From the NCBI GenBank assembly GCA_032690845.1, contig CM064420.1, positions 59,942,707 to 60,006,706 of the forward strand: DNA of 64,000 nt, given 5' to 3'. The notes beneath the pieces are model-generated. The model ran no database searches. It was not told the DNA's origin and saw nothing but the letters and a program-made list of their open reading frames with translations. A program made the position numbers and the translations under genes. Shown here piece after piece: positions 1 through 10,547 of this stretch. The stretch is from Eleusine coracana subsp. coracana. Lineage: Eukaryota; Streptophyta; Magnoliopsida; Poales; Poaceae. Each line of letters opens with the position of its first letter. Position 1 is the first letter of the stretch.

Positions 1-4
1 ATCA

Positions 5-1736
5 CTAGGTCGCTGACGGATGGCGGCGGAGCACCGGTTGCACGGTGAAGGGACCCAAGAAAGGCCTAGCGAATAAGGTGGACATGGACTGCAACGGCGG
101 CGCCACCACCGACGATGATACTTCAGTGACAACAGCGTAAGGTGTTGCCTTGTTATCACAAGAGGGGCACCCTCGGGTGGCGCCGAACCCTGCAGTTTGG
201 TGGCCGTAGAATGGGTAGGTGGTACGTAAGGCGCGCAGCTCGGCCACCTCTCTTTGGAGCCTCCGGTTCTCCTGTGTTAGCGTCGCACAGCAACGCTTCA
301 GATATTCACAGTCCACCTCGGTTTGCTTTAGCTTAGTCCTATGATGTTGTTGAATTTGAATTGATGGTTAGATCGATGAGAGTTCAGGTAATTGAGACTA
401 CTGCCACGCACTAGCTTAAATTCAGGTATGGAGACTCAAAGAGAAGATCAGCAAGAATGGTGTTTGTCATCGTATTACCTAGCTCTTCTATTCTGAAACC
501 AGACCTCCACTTGGCGTGGTCGAAGGTTGAGCCGGCTCGCTAAATCACTCTTTTGTTTCTGTACGCCACAAACCAGTAAACAAATTTTTGACCAAACTCA
601 GTATAGAAAGAGCAACACAGTTTCTTGTTAGTTGAGTTCAACAGATCAGCTGCTCCAAATAAAAGCAGGTAAACCAACCAACCCATCCCAGCCATATTCT
701 GAAAGAACGATTCAATGTCTCTGATATCACCACGATTCTTAAGCTCTACGCATTTGATTCACAATACGTTGATTTTAAGTCTTCCTTAATAACAAAGGGC
801 TTGGACTATTTCGTGTATAATAATAGTGTGCTAGCATGCATGTGTACACGTTCATGCGCAAGTGCTCCCCTTGATTATTCTTACAGTTCCCAGCCAAGGA
901 CTATCAATCATAGAGCTTCTACTCTATAATTCTTTTTGATTTAGGTTGAACCACCTCAACTCTTTCTAAATGTGCTAGCTTTGGGTTAGGCGTCGTTGCT
1001 TACAACTTCATGTAAACAAAAAACACATATATATTGAGACTTCATAAGATTGAGACAAGACTCATACTGGGGTTAGAGTGCTGTGCTCCTTGAAGCTATC
1101 CTCTAGGAACGCAGACTGCTCCTTGGACAGCCTCAGCTTCTTCCTCGCTCCTCCACCAGCCCCTCCATTCTCCTCATCCTCTGCAACTTCCTGATCAGCT
1201 GCCTCACGAAGAGGAACCTCCACCTGCAGGGATGATGTCGACAAAGACCTCATTTTCGCCGCACTTTCATTCACCGGAACGTTGTTCACATCGAACCCTC
1301 GTACAGAAACCTCTGAATTCACACACCCTATACAGAAAAGATCTCATCATAATCAAAGAAGAAGCATGCTCTTAAGCTCTTACGTACAACTCATTAGCCA
1401 CAAGCTATCTTATAGGTACCAATCAACCATGTAACAAACATCGTTAGTTTCTCTATAAACATATCTTTTACCTGAATCAGCAACGGCAGGTAGCAGGGAG
1501 CAGCTGTGCCTCAGTCCAACAGGCGACCCGCCTTGACAGGGTGCTTCGCTGTCTTCTTCCTGTTGCATGTGTGTCTTCTGATTATCTTGTTCAACTGTTT
1601 TAGCCGTCCCTGCTCCTAGCTCTAGAACAAGCTCATGGCCTTCACCGTTTTCTGCGTGAGCAGATATCCACGCAGTAGTAGTAAAAGGGCTCTTAGCTGG
1701 AGCTGAAGAACCCCCTAGACTAAGCTCAAGCTCCAT
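5..1736 (-). CDS. HD-ZIP class II homeodomain-leucine zipper transcription factor
   Basis: Complete gene in four exons: 1736..1472, 1327..1068, 558..479, 338..5. All introns are GT-AG, and the 939 nt give 312 aa. The N-terminus has an EAR-like repressor motif (MELELSLGG). The homeodomain starts near KKLRLSKEQ and is split by introns after STLTP and inside NRRAR, the usual class II positions. Its recognition helix reads RQVEVWFQNRRAR. A leucine zipper follows directly (EVDCEYLKRC onward), and the C-terminal region carries the redox-type CPSCD motif that marks class II. Family members bind pseudopalindromic AATNATT sites as dimers in the nucleus and mostly repress, often in shade and auxin responses. 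The start is the ATG immediately before ELELSL; the frame is open further upstream but reads unlike the family. The exon 3 coding stretch has no long ORF of its own and was found by homology to the family. The exact paralogue is not assigned. Confidence 0.93.
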
Positions 1737-3949
1737 GTAGAGAATGGGGGAAGGGCATGAGTAATGAGCTAAATAAGCAATATATAATAGTGACAGGCTA
1801 ATCATAGGGTTGACCATTGACCTACGAGATATTCTTAACATTACCAACTACAAGATAATAGATTGGTTTCGATAGTATTTTGTGGCGCTATCTAGATAAT
1901 AATAACTGAAATTAAAAATTATGCTTCATTAACCTTGTCATTAGTTAGGATTTTTCCAAGGAAGAATGTGTATATGGTTTGCAAAGAGGATTTCATAAGT
2001 GAATTTTCTAGATGAAAGCTGTTCCGTAGAAATTCTTTGTATAACACTCACAGTGAACAAGTACATCATATTTCAATATGCCTCTGAGGTTACAAAAAAT
2101 TGAATGTACGGAAATGAGCAATCCAGATTTTCTTCTTATTATTTGCCTCTATCATGGATATATGTAGCAGGTTCCTTTTACCAATTTATTACAAAATTAG
2201 GCAGCTAAAAAAGCTTTGTTCTTTTCCTGGTCATTGGGGCCTAGATAGTTAACTTATCTTAGATATGCTTAACATTTCTAACAAGCAGCTTCAAAGAAAC
2301 ATGTCAACTGATAAAATGTTTCTTTAAAAGGAACAAACTCGAAACCAAAAATTCAGTTAGTCGGCAAGTTTTCCTTGGAAAGACAAGGCATACTTGAATA
2401 TGATTTTGTTGTCTAAGTTTTAAATTATCATTAAATCATACAAGCAATGATGCAGAGTATTTTATTTAAAAGATGCTTAGTCAAAAAAAATTGCTTAACA
2501 AGTTATCTTGGCCACACAAAAGATATGGCTGTCGAAATAACTTATAATTGGAAAACAAGGGGAAGAAGACCCATTTGACAGCAATGATTTCAATATTGTA
2601 CGACATGACAATGTCTGAATGTGAAAATTGCTACGAAACATGTGCATGTTATCACGTTACATGACATTTGGACCACAAGCACACGTTGAAACTTGTTAGG
2701 GGCCCAGTTAATATATGAGACTAATCTGGCAGACATTCATTATCCTGACACATGCAATAAACCTCACATATTTTAATGAAATGCATAGATATATTAGGAT
2801 TACATTGGAACTTAATCCTCAAGCAGTCACTTGGGACAGCCAAAATTTTTGAAATTCTGGTTATGCATGTTGCAGCACTTTGGACTATCCATACATCAAT
2901 CATTCAGCACACATGTATCGTTGTAAGCCAATCATCACATACTGATGAGGTCACGAGCATGTTTAATTGTTTTAGGTAGGAACAATACATAAAATTATTA
3001 GGATGTTTGAAACAATGAGACAAGGACTGTCTCAGTTGTACTCTTAAAAGGAAAACTGAGCAAGACATTCTCACCCCTTAACAAGCAGACACATTGCTTT
3101 CAGTACAACTTCATCAACAGCACTTTTTGACAATTAGAACCAGTAATACACGTATAATATTGTTTGACAATATTTTTCCTTTATAATGCAGCAAATGGTT
3201 GATTGGCAGGGTCTAGGACATAAATTAAAGGACCAATTGTCTCATAACAACCCACAAGTCTGAAACTGATAGAACAGAAACAGAGAAGTTTGTGAATTAA
3301 GGTCCACCCATGCATTCATCATCACTCAAGATTGTCCCACAACACCAACAGGCAAAGAAACAGAGGTTAGTAGAGGGAACGAATAAACTCAGCTGAAATA
3401 ATGATAAGATAAATATCTCATGCCTTTAACCTGGTGAGTGCATATTTCATCAAGGAAGAAATTCTTGTTGCGTGTTATCTCATTGTGATTTTTTCTGGAA
3501 ACAGAAGCCGAACGAATTCTCTACTGTGGCTCGGTAAACAGAAGCTCCTGCATTTAAATTATGGTCAATTAAATCATGAAGGTTAATAGAGTGGGGGAAA
3601 AAGATGGTAGCAACAGTACATCATGCGGCAAACTAGTTCTTACTAGTAGTTTGTATTGTAGGTTTGTAAACTGAATCGAATTGGTCACTAGTGTTCGACT
3701 AGGACTCCCTAGACTAGCACCACACACTCTCGCCGTATATCGTGTTCTGGAAAGACCAAACCGCATCCGGTGGGGGCGAAGCCGGCTATGCTCTCCATCT
3801 GCTACGCCGCTCGGAAGTCCGAACCCCCATTGCGTTGCGTCCCGCCAACCCATCGAGCAGACGAAGCAAACGATTCCTTCCCTCGCCAAGCCAGACTCCA
3901 AAGCTCCAATAATGCGGATTCAGGAGGAGGAGGAGCTTACCGGCCGCAT
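1737..3949. other. gene-free stretch upstream of the HD-ZIP gene
   Basis: AT-rich DNA with only short, unconvincing ORFs on both strands. It probably holds the promoter and, if the GC-rich block at 3950..4090 is a transcribed leader, a long 5' UTR intron of the HD-ZIP gene. No MITE ends or repeats were recognised. Confidence 0.5.
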
Positions 3950-4090
3950 GTAGAGCGAAGGGGTCGGCGGCCTCCTACCCAAATCCCAAAATACCGGCGG
4001 CGCGACGGACCTGGGGGCGGCGGCGAGGCCGCGGAGGCAAACCGACCGACCACTTTCGTCCTCGGTGGGCGCGCCGCTAGTGGGGAATGA
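3950..4090 (-). promoter_or_regulatory. GC-rich block, candidate 5' noncoding exon or TSS region
   Basis: A sharply GC-rich island in AT-rich surroundings. On the minus strand it ends in a good splice donor (CGGCCG then GTAAGC, near 3946). The reading frames inside are low-complexity and match nothing I know. It could be the first noncoding exon of the HD-ZIP gene, spliced to an acceptor shortly before its ATG, or a remnant of another gene. This is inference from base composition and one splice signal. Confidence 0.3.
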
Positions 4091-4433
4091 ATGTTTTCCC
4101 GGATGTGGTGGGCCGGCTTGGTGACAGAGGAGGCCCAACCCACCACAAAGTTAGGATTGGGCCCAACTCGGGCATTACCATGGCCTTGTCCTTATTGTAG
4201 TTCAGGAGTTTGTGCGTATTCACTCCTATTAACACTATATCCATATATGCGTATTTTTGAAAAAAAAATATGATAATTCATAGACAAGAGCCAACTACAG
4301 ATTCCTCTCCTTTGATGGGAAAAATTATCACAGCACTTGGGACCTGTGGAGACCATTTGTTGTTATAATAAAGTAGTAATAGAGTTTTTTTATATATAAA
4401 AAACGGTAGAAATAACAGCGACCAAAGATGTGA

Positions 4434-4512
4434 ATATCAATTGCGCTACTAGGGCCGCGAGCTACTCAATTGCGCTACTAGGGCCCGCGCAGGTTCGAAT
4501 CCTGCCGACCAC
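4434..4512 (+). other. degenerate tRNA-like sequence
   Basis: The 3' part has a T-arm-like GCAGGTTCGAATCCTGC stem-loop followed by GACCACG, as at the end of a tRNA. The 5' half does not pair with that acceptor strand. A short motif, CAATTGCGCTACTAGGGC, occurs twice in tandem where the D and anticodon arms should be. It is a pseudo-tRNA or the head of a tRNA-derived SINE, not a working tRNA. Confidence 0.35.
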
Positions 4513-5089
4513 GCTTTTTAACTTTCCAATTATCTTTTGTCATTTTGTCTGACTATCGTTTTAACCATTGATTTTTTGCCAGTTTACCGTGCTAAAATAC
4601 CCTTTTATCCTGCACTGCAAGCGGCTTCCTCTTGTGCAATAAGCCAATAACCGTGTCACAGGTTTTGTCTCAGTTTTTTTTTTTCACAGTGTTTTGTCTC
4701 GGTTTGCTACAACCTGCGGGAAATAAATTGGTTCGGTTGTGCCTGGTGACCGGCAACTTCGTTGGTTTACGAGGATGGTACTCTAACTAGTCAGTGGCTA
4801 AAATTAATCAGCAGACTTATCCCCAAAATAAAAATGCTTGGGCAAGATCACGCGACGGACACTGGGGTGCTGTTTGGAGACAGAGAAAATGAGGAGAGCC
4901 CATCAGTTGTTTCTGTCGTCGTCCTTCAATTATTGTATGACAAAATGATACTCCCGAGATGAAAGCGCTAAGTTCAAATACCAGGACTAAATTATTGTGC
5001 TGCACGCGATTACCACAGCTTGCCATAGCATACATCCGAAACAGAACAGACGAAACCAGTACTTTCTACTCAGAACTCAGAAGGACGCC

Positions 5090-5260
5090 GTGTGAACATT
5101 GGACGGAGCTTTGCCAAAACTGTTTTGTCTCTCTCGCTGCCTGGTCCGAGGTTTTGGAAGTGCCGGCGTCAGAAGTCACCGCGAGAACGCCCGCAACTGA
5201 TTCCTGCCCGGAACTGTCTGCATCGTCCGCTAGCTCTTCCCGTGACATATGGAGCGGATA
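5090..5260. repeat. duplicated segment, distal copy
   Basis: Resembles 6490..6660: both contain a TGTTTTGTC start, a CGCC-rich middle and end with the shared CGTGACA-N-ATGGAGCGGATAGG. The copies are diverged. The other copy lies directly upstream of the CASP-like gene, so this may be the relic of a tandem duplication of that promoter. Confidence 0.5.
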
Positions 5261-5712
5261 GGAGTCGATGGTTCCTGGTCTTCTCTAGTGAGCAGTGGAA
5301 GTGTGTGATGGTCGAAGAACCTAATTGGGCTTTCTTTCAGTGGACTCAGTAGATGCTCATCTTGGCACCCTCCTCAATCACGTTCAAAGCTAAGTTTAAC
5401 CAAATATAAACGTAAACTTATTTGGGAATGGAGTACTACTGAAAGGAAAGATGGTGAAAACCAAATGTGATGGGCTTGGTAGATGATCTTTGAGGTTTTC
5501 GTCTTGACATTCCTGCCATTGTCACTGTCATTTAAGGCCTCTGACATTCCAACTGCATGTGAGAAGCTTCTTATTCCGTATGTGTCTTTTCAGTTGGCTT
5601 GGTCGTTGCTTCTGAGCCAGCCTTGTTGGTGCATGTAAACTCTACTTCGTCTTAAAATTAAAATTCCAGCAATGCCGGGGATTTCGAAAAAACGAAGCTT
5701 CTTATTCTTGAA

Positions 5713-5803
5713 GCTCGTGCGAACAGGCCTTGGGCCTGGCGTTGAAGGCGCCCGAGTGGCAGCTCACCGGTCGGGGGTTCGAGTCCCCGATCTCGCACTG
5801 ACA
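5713..5803 (+). mobile_element. tRNA-like sequence, possible SINE head
   Basis: Contains a good B-box/T-arm (CGGGGGTTCGAGTCCCCG) followed by ATCTCGCAC, and a possible A-box (GCCCGAGTGGC) about 25 bases upstream. The 5' GTGCGAAC could weakly pair with the 3' TCTCGCAC. The A-to-B spacing and missing anticodon arm argue against a functional tRNA. A pol III derived SINE fragment is the best guess. Confidence 0.35.
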
Positions 5804-6489
5804 CAGAAAAAAATTCTCTCGTCTTTCTCAATCAAAACACTATGTAAAGACTCGTGTCATGGCTCATACGACTAGTTGAGTCTCTATATATGGTTAGGGA
5901 GGGGTTTGAAAATTTTTTCAACCTATGTAAAAAGGTCTTCTTCTTAACAAAACACACGGGGACGTCATACCTCCGCAGGTCGAGGTTTTTTTATTATTCT
6001 TATAGCTCGCTGATTCCATTTGACTATCTGATGTCACCCTGATGAATCGAGCAGATCAGGCAAGGGGCACAACAAATATATTAGATGCTGACGGAGTAGG
6101 TTATTCTTGGCAAGCAAAAGGTTGGCGCAACAAGCCACTAGCCGTCGTCCATGACATCTGCACGGCGTGCTCGTCGGCGTTCCCTGCTTGGAACGCTGCA
6201 CTCCGTGAGGCTCTTCTGCTGGGTGTACTTTGGACGGTCTGAAAACGCGGGAACACGAAGATCTTCGATGATGTCTCCATGTATCCGCCTGTGCTTCTAC
6301 CACTCTGCTCCAAGAGCGCTTCAATGATTAGGCTCTGTAAAAGAATGTGATGGTTGTAGAAAAATTGAAACAGAATGGAAACTTTGAGAAACTCCAACGA
6401 AGCCAGCAGCAGCAGCGGCTTTCGTTTTACCCGTTTATTTATTTTCTGTTCTCTAATGTGTCCAAAAGAACCCCAAGGAACATACGGCC

Positions 6490-6660
6490 AGGGTAGAAGT
6501 TACCCGGAATTGTTTTGTCCGTCTCCTTGCCGTGTCCGCAGTTTTTGGAATCAGCGCCGCCGGCGCCGGAAGCAACCGCGCGATTGCTCGACACCGTCGC
6601 TGTCCTCCCTGGCTCTCGCTCTCGCTCTCGCCGTGACAGATGGAGCGGATAGGCGTCACG
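6490..6660. repeat. duplicated segment, copy in the CASP-like promoter
   Basis: Partner of 5090..5260; ends in the same CGTGACA-N-ATGGAGCGGATAGG string. It lies roughly 240-400 bases upstream of the CASP-like ATG, inside the expected promoter or 5' UTR. Confidence 0.5.
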
Positions 6661-6897
6661 ATCGATACGAGCGAAGCCAAGAGCTACGCAGGGTGATGCC
6701 TAAAACTCCCCGCCGTTGATGCCCCCCGGTGCGCAGCAATTTCATCTCTCTCCCTGCCGCTACAAATACGCACACCATATCCGCCGCAATCGCATCGCCG
6801 GTGCGTCGCCATCCGAAGCACCTGATCAACCGACCGAAGAAGTCTGAACTGAGAGACGTACGAGAGAGGGAGTAGAAGCTAATCATCGGAGACGCCG

Positions 6898-7541
6898 ATG
6901 GCGCTGTCGCAGAAGGCTTGGGTCGGCGCCGGTCTCGTGGCGAGGCTGCTGATGATCGCCGTGTTAGCCATGTCTGTGAAGCTGAGGTACTCGAACCAGA
7001 CCCGGTTCGACTACAGCGACCGGCACAACTACCAGCAGCTGCAGAGCTACACGTACGCCGTCGCGGTGGCGCTGATCGGGCTGGCGGCCTGCGCGCTGCA
7101 GGTGCCCGCCTCCGTCTACCTCCTGTGCAAGAGCAAGCGGACCACGCCCAGCCTCCTCGTCCTCGACGCAACCATGTACGCCGACGTGGTAAGTTACACT
7201 AGTACATTACTACGCCCAGCCACTAGTCTCTGTTTTCGTATCATCGCGTACGCAGGGGGGACTTTATTGTCGATGCTTTGCAGGTAGTGACAGCCCTTCT
7301 GGCCAGCGGCGTCGGCGCCGGGTTCGGCGCCACCAACGACGCATTGCAGTTCATCAAGTACGGGGTGGACTGGAGCAAGACGGAGAACGCGGACCAGCTC
7401 AGGGATGACATCACCGCCTTCTTACACAGGGGCAGCGTCGCCATCGTCTTCCTCCTCATCGGCATGCTGCTGTCCCTGCTCGCCACCGTCGTCTCCGCCA
7501 GGCTCCGGGCCCGGGCGGGTGACGAACTCGCCGATGACTGA
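6898..7541 (+). CDS. CASP-like four-span membrane protein (CASPL4D type)
   Basis: Two exons, 6898..7188 and 7284..7541, joined by a GT-AG intron in phase 0, giving 182 aa. Four hydrophobic segments are visible, near residues 10-27, 53-77, 90-113 and 148-168. There is an Arg in the first (residue 16) and an Asp at the edge of the third, the residues typical of the MARVEL/CASP fold. The segment reading LLASGVGAGFGATND is characteristic of the CASPL4D group. Casparian-strip proteins form plasma-membrane scaffolds; CASP-like relatives sit in the plasma membrane with mostly undefined roles. The start ATG opens a clean N-terminus. The family is confident; the subgroup is likely. Confidence 0.88.
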
Positions 7542-7813
7542 TGACCGGCGTAGGATTGAATGCTTCCAAATCAAATGTGTTTGTGACGCGCGTGCAAAAA
7601 GCTCAATAAGATTTACTTACGGCTCACTTGCAACGACGGGATCAATCAGACGACCTGTGTTATTGTTCAATGCAAGACCATTCCAGCAAATCAAGCGAAT
7701 TGGCACGGAGATTCGGATTTATCTGCAAATTTGATTATATATGATTTTCTGCTCCGTGCCTCTACGATTCTTTCTTTTGCGAGACTGCGTGTACTGCTTA
7801 AGTTCCCAACTAA

Positions 7814-8033
7814 GAGGGTGTTCGTTTCCAAGTGTTAATGGACTAAAGATAAACTTTAGACTAAAGTTTCGTACAAAGAAAACGAACATGTATGCTAAAA
7901 TTTATGCTAAACTTTAGCGTAAGAGAGAAAAAGATACTAAAAAAAGACTAAACTTTAACACTCTAAGATGTGCTAAACTTTAGTCCAAACTTTAGGTGCT
8001 AAAGTTTAGCACCTAAAAGAAACAAACACCCCC
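7814..8033. mobile_element. Tourist-like (PIF/Harbinger) MITE, 220 bp
   Basis: Terminal inverted repeats GAGGGTGTTCGTTTCC and its near-complement ending GAAACAAACACCCCC are flanked by a TAA target duplication at 7811..7813 and 8034..8036. The interior is rich in CTAAACTTTAG-type motifs. No coding capacity. It lies about 270 bp downstream of the CASP-like stop codon. Confidence 0.82.
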
Positions 8034-9000
8034 TAAATTTGCTCGGGCGAATGGCTTAGTAGTTGATGCTCTTGGACTCTGAAACCTTCAAAAACAGTAC
8101 TCAACTGAACAAGTAAACAGAAAGTCAAATCCATTCAGCACCGGGGTACCCTAGAACAAAGAGGCTAGTACAGACATCTTTTGCGGTTAAGGAACTCAGC
8201 TTCTCACAGTTGGGTTAAAGCAAGCCATACTAAATTAACTCAACACAATGTCTCACAGCTCGGTCTAGAGTGAGGTGGTGAAGCTTATATGGGATTGCTT
8301 TTCTATTTTCACTAATACAAAGATACGCAGTTCTACTACGTATTCGAGAAAAAAAAAGATTTTTTATGAGGAACTCTACGACAGATCAGAGGCTGACTGA
8401 AACTTCTCATTAGTTTGGTGTGGCAAATCCATATATTATAAAAAAGTTACAAAGCACAATGCCACATAAAGAATGAGAACTCTAGAAAACAAAGAAACAC
8501 TCTAAACAACAAACCCCTTACAAATCAAATAGACAAGACTGACATACTTGCCACATTCACCAAGACCATTGCATATCCACACCACCCCTTATAGCTATGA
8601 AAGCCAACAATCGTGCAACGAAAGCATCACACTTGATACCTCTACCGCACAAGTTCGAGTCATCACTGTTAAGAATACTAAGGGTTATGAAATGTATACC
8701 TTTTTCTCCTTTAAGGGTCCATCTCTATATATATAATCCTTGTGTATGGATCTAATGATGAGAAATAAGAAGAAGACTCTCCACCTATATTATATGTCTC
8801 ATGTGCTTGTTCTTGAGATTTGGGGAAGGAAAACGGATTCTATCATCATCTCCTCGCGTCTCTCTTTTGGAATCAGGTATGGGGATGGATTCGGTGAATC
8901 TATAATGAAGATTATTTCTAACACTCACAATCTCTAATTTTGATACCTATTTTCTAGCTGTTATTAATATTCTTAATGATTAGTAATAAAAAATACCTAA

Positions 9001-9089
9001 TATGGTATCACATGGATCCAAAAAATATTAATTGGGTCTTTTTTTTTTACAACAATGCAGTATGGTATCACATGGATCCAAAAATATTA
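9001..9089. repeat. 60-bp-spaced direct repeat
   Basis: The sequence TATGGTATCACATGGATCC followed by an A-run and ATATTA occurs at 9001 and again at 9061, exactly 60 bases apart, separated by a T-tract. Probably a local duplication. Confidence 0.7.
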
Positions 9090-9715
9090 CACATGTTTTA
9101 ATTGAATACCGTTGAAGGAACTAGTTGTACCTACAGTATTTTTTCATTTTTAAATATATTTTCCGGTCAACTCGTAGGGTACTAGGGTAGCACACTGACA
9201 CAGAACCATGGCTTTAGATGAACTTTGCCCCTCCTATCATTTTATCTGTTAAAGAAATCTTAAATTAATTGGTGAAAAAATCATCGCTCCGGTCCGGCGT
9301 GAAGAACACGGCAACCATTGTCTGTATATGTTCTTTGATGGCTGAAACATGAGAGGTGTCCACCTCGTATTTGTCCATGAAAAGTGCACTTCCAGCTCCA
9401 AAAGCGATCAGGAGTTCAGGAGCCGAGGAACATAGTTGCACCCGTAACGATGTCCACATGTCATAAGGAGATGATGGAGACTAGTAGTAGACTACAATCA
9501 TGGAAATGAACATTCATACCAATAACTCTATCAATATCTCTTCTCTTTTAAATAGTTGCAGTCTACTGCAAGGTCTTAAGTTGAAACCTCTTCTTGTCTT
9601 CTCTTGAAGATTAAGACCATAATTCCATATGCCTGTTTCATTCCCCAATCGAAACGGTTGAAGACAGGTTCGCCAAGGTTCGTAAAATCAGAACCGGTCA
9701 TGTTACTACAGTATA

Positions 9716-9829
9716 CTACTTGCTCTGTTTTAAAATACTTGATATTTTAGTTCTGAACATGGGAATTAAGCAGAGTGTAAAAGATATAAATGTTGGCTAA
9801 AGTATTAAATATTTTAGAACGGAGAGAAT
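9716..9829. mobile_element. degenerate Stowaway-like MITE
   Basis: The left end (GCTCTGTTTTAAAATACTTG) and right end (ATATTTTAGAACGGAGAGAA) are near-complements and match the grass Stowaway end CTCCCTCCGTTYYAAAATA. Flanking TA dinucleotides fit the family's target duplication. The ends are too decayed to place exactly. Confidence 0.65.
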
Positions 9830-10547
9830 ATATAGACTTGGTTTTCATTCGAAACCGATATGCCTAATGAAAAATATGAGTCGTCGGCATCTCCAATGAT
9901 TGCCGGTACGGGCATGGCTTCTTGTCTCAAGCATCAAGGAAGATGTGTTTATTTTGCATATCAAATAATCAAAAAGAGAAATGACACGTCGCAAAAGGTA
10001 CACCTACCACATGGTGATGTTTTCGATTCCATGTATCGTTTTCGGATTCATTACTCTCAGTCACAGGATGTTTATAAGTTGAGTGATACTGTTTGGGAAC
10101 GAAGAGAACGGTGACAGATGACAAGGATGACGTGTGCACACTCTTGAGGAACAAGGAAACAACTCCATAGTTATCCAGGTGGTGATTGTGACTTTCCAGG
10201 CGCATCAACCAGCAAGAGACAGATATCAACTCCATAAGAAATTTGTGTTACAGGAGAAAAGGGCATAAAATTGAATTCGTAATTTGGGATCTTAGCACGG
10301 CAAGACAGCTGAGCTGTCTCACAAGTCAGGCACCACTTTCGTCTTATAGACCCGGGCATCCATCCCCGAGAGACAGAGCCAGCACTCGCCCCATCCGTCC
10401 ACGTCCGCCGCGATCGCAGCGCACCTCTCCCTGTCCCCCCGAGTTCTGGCCCCACGCGCAGCCAGACAGAGCCCACCACACTCATCTCCCGCACCCTCCC
10501 GACACCACCGGCCAGCCAGAGAAAGCGAGCAAGAGAGCGACGAGACG

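Larger units (their letters stand above)
4091..6489. other. gene-free stretch with tRNA-like fragments
   Basis: No credible coding region. It contains two separate tRNA-like T-arm sequences (listed individually) and one copy of a diverged duplication that recurs just upstream of the CASP-like gene. Short ORFs here are not supported by any family resemblance. Confidence 0.5.
8037..10547. other. gene-free stretch between CASP-like and GRL genes
   Basis: AT-rich, with short ORFs only. It contains a short 60-bp-spaced direct repeat and a degenerate Stowaway-like MITE (both listed). From about 10300 the GC content rises toward the promoter and 5' UTR of the GRL gene. Confidence 0.5.

Noticed and set aside
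3569..4146. Several overlapping ORFs on both strands in the GC island
   Set aside because: Low-complexity, mutually overlapping and without family resemblance; kept only as a possible noncoding exon.
4434..4512. Functional tRNA gene
   Set aside because: Only the T-arm is credible; acceptor stem and anticodon arm do not form.
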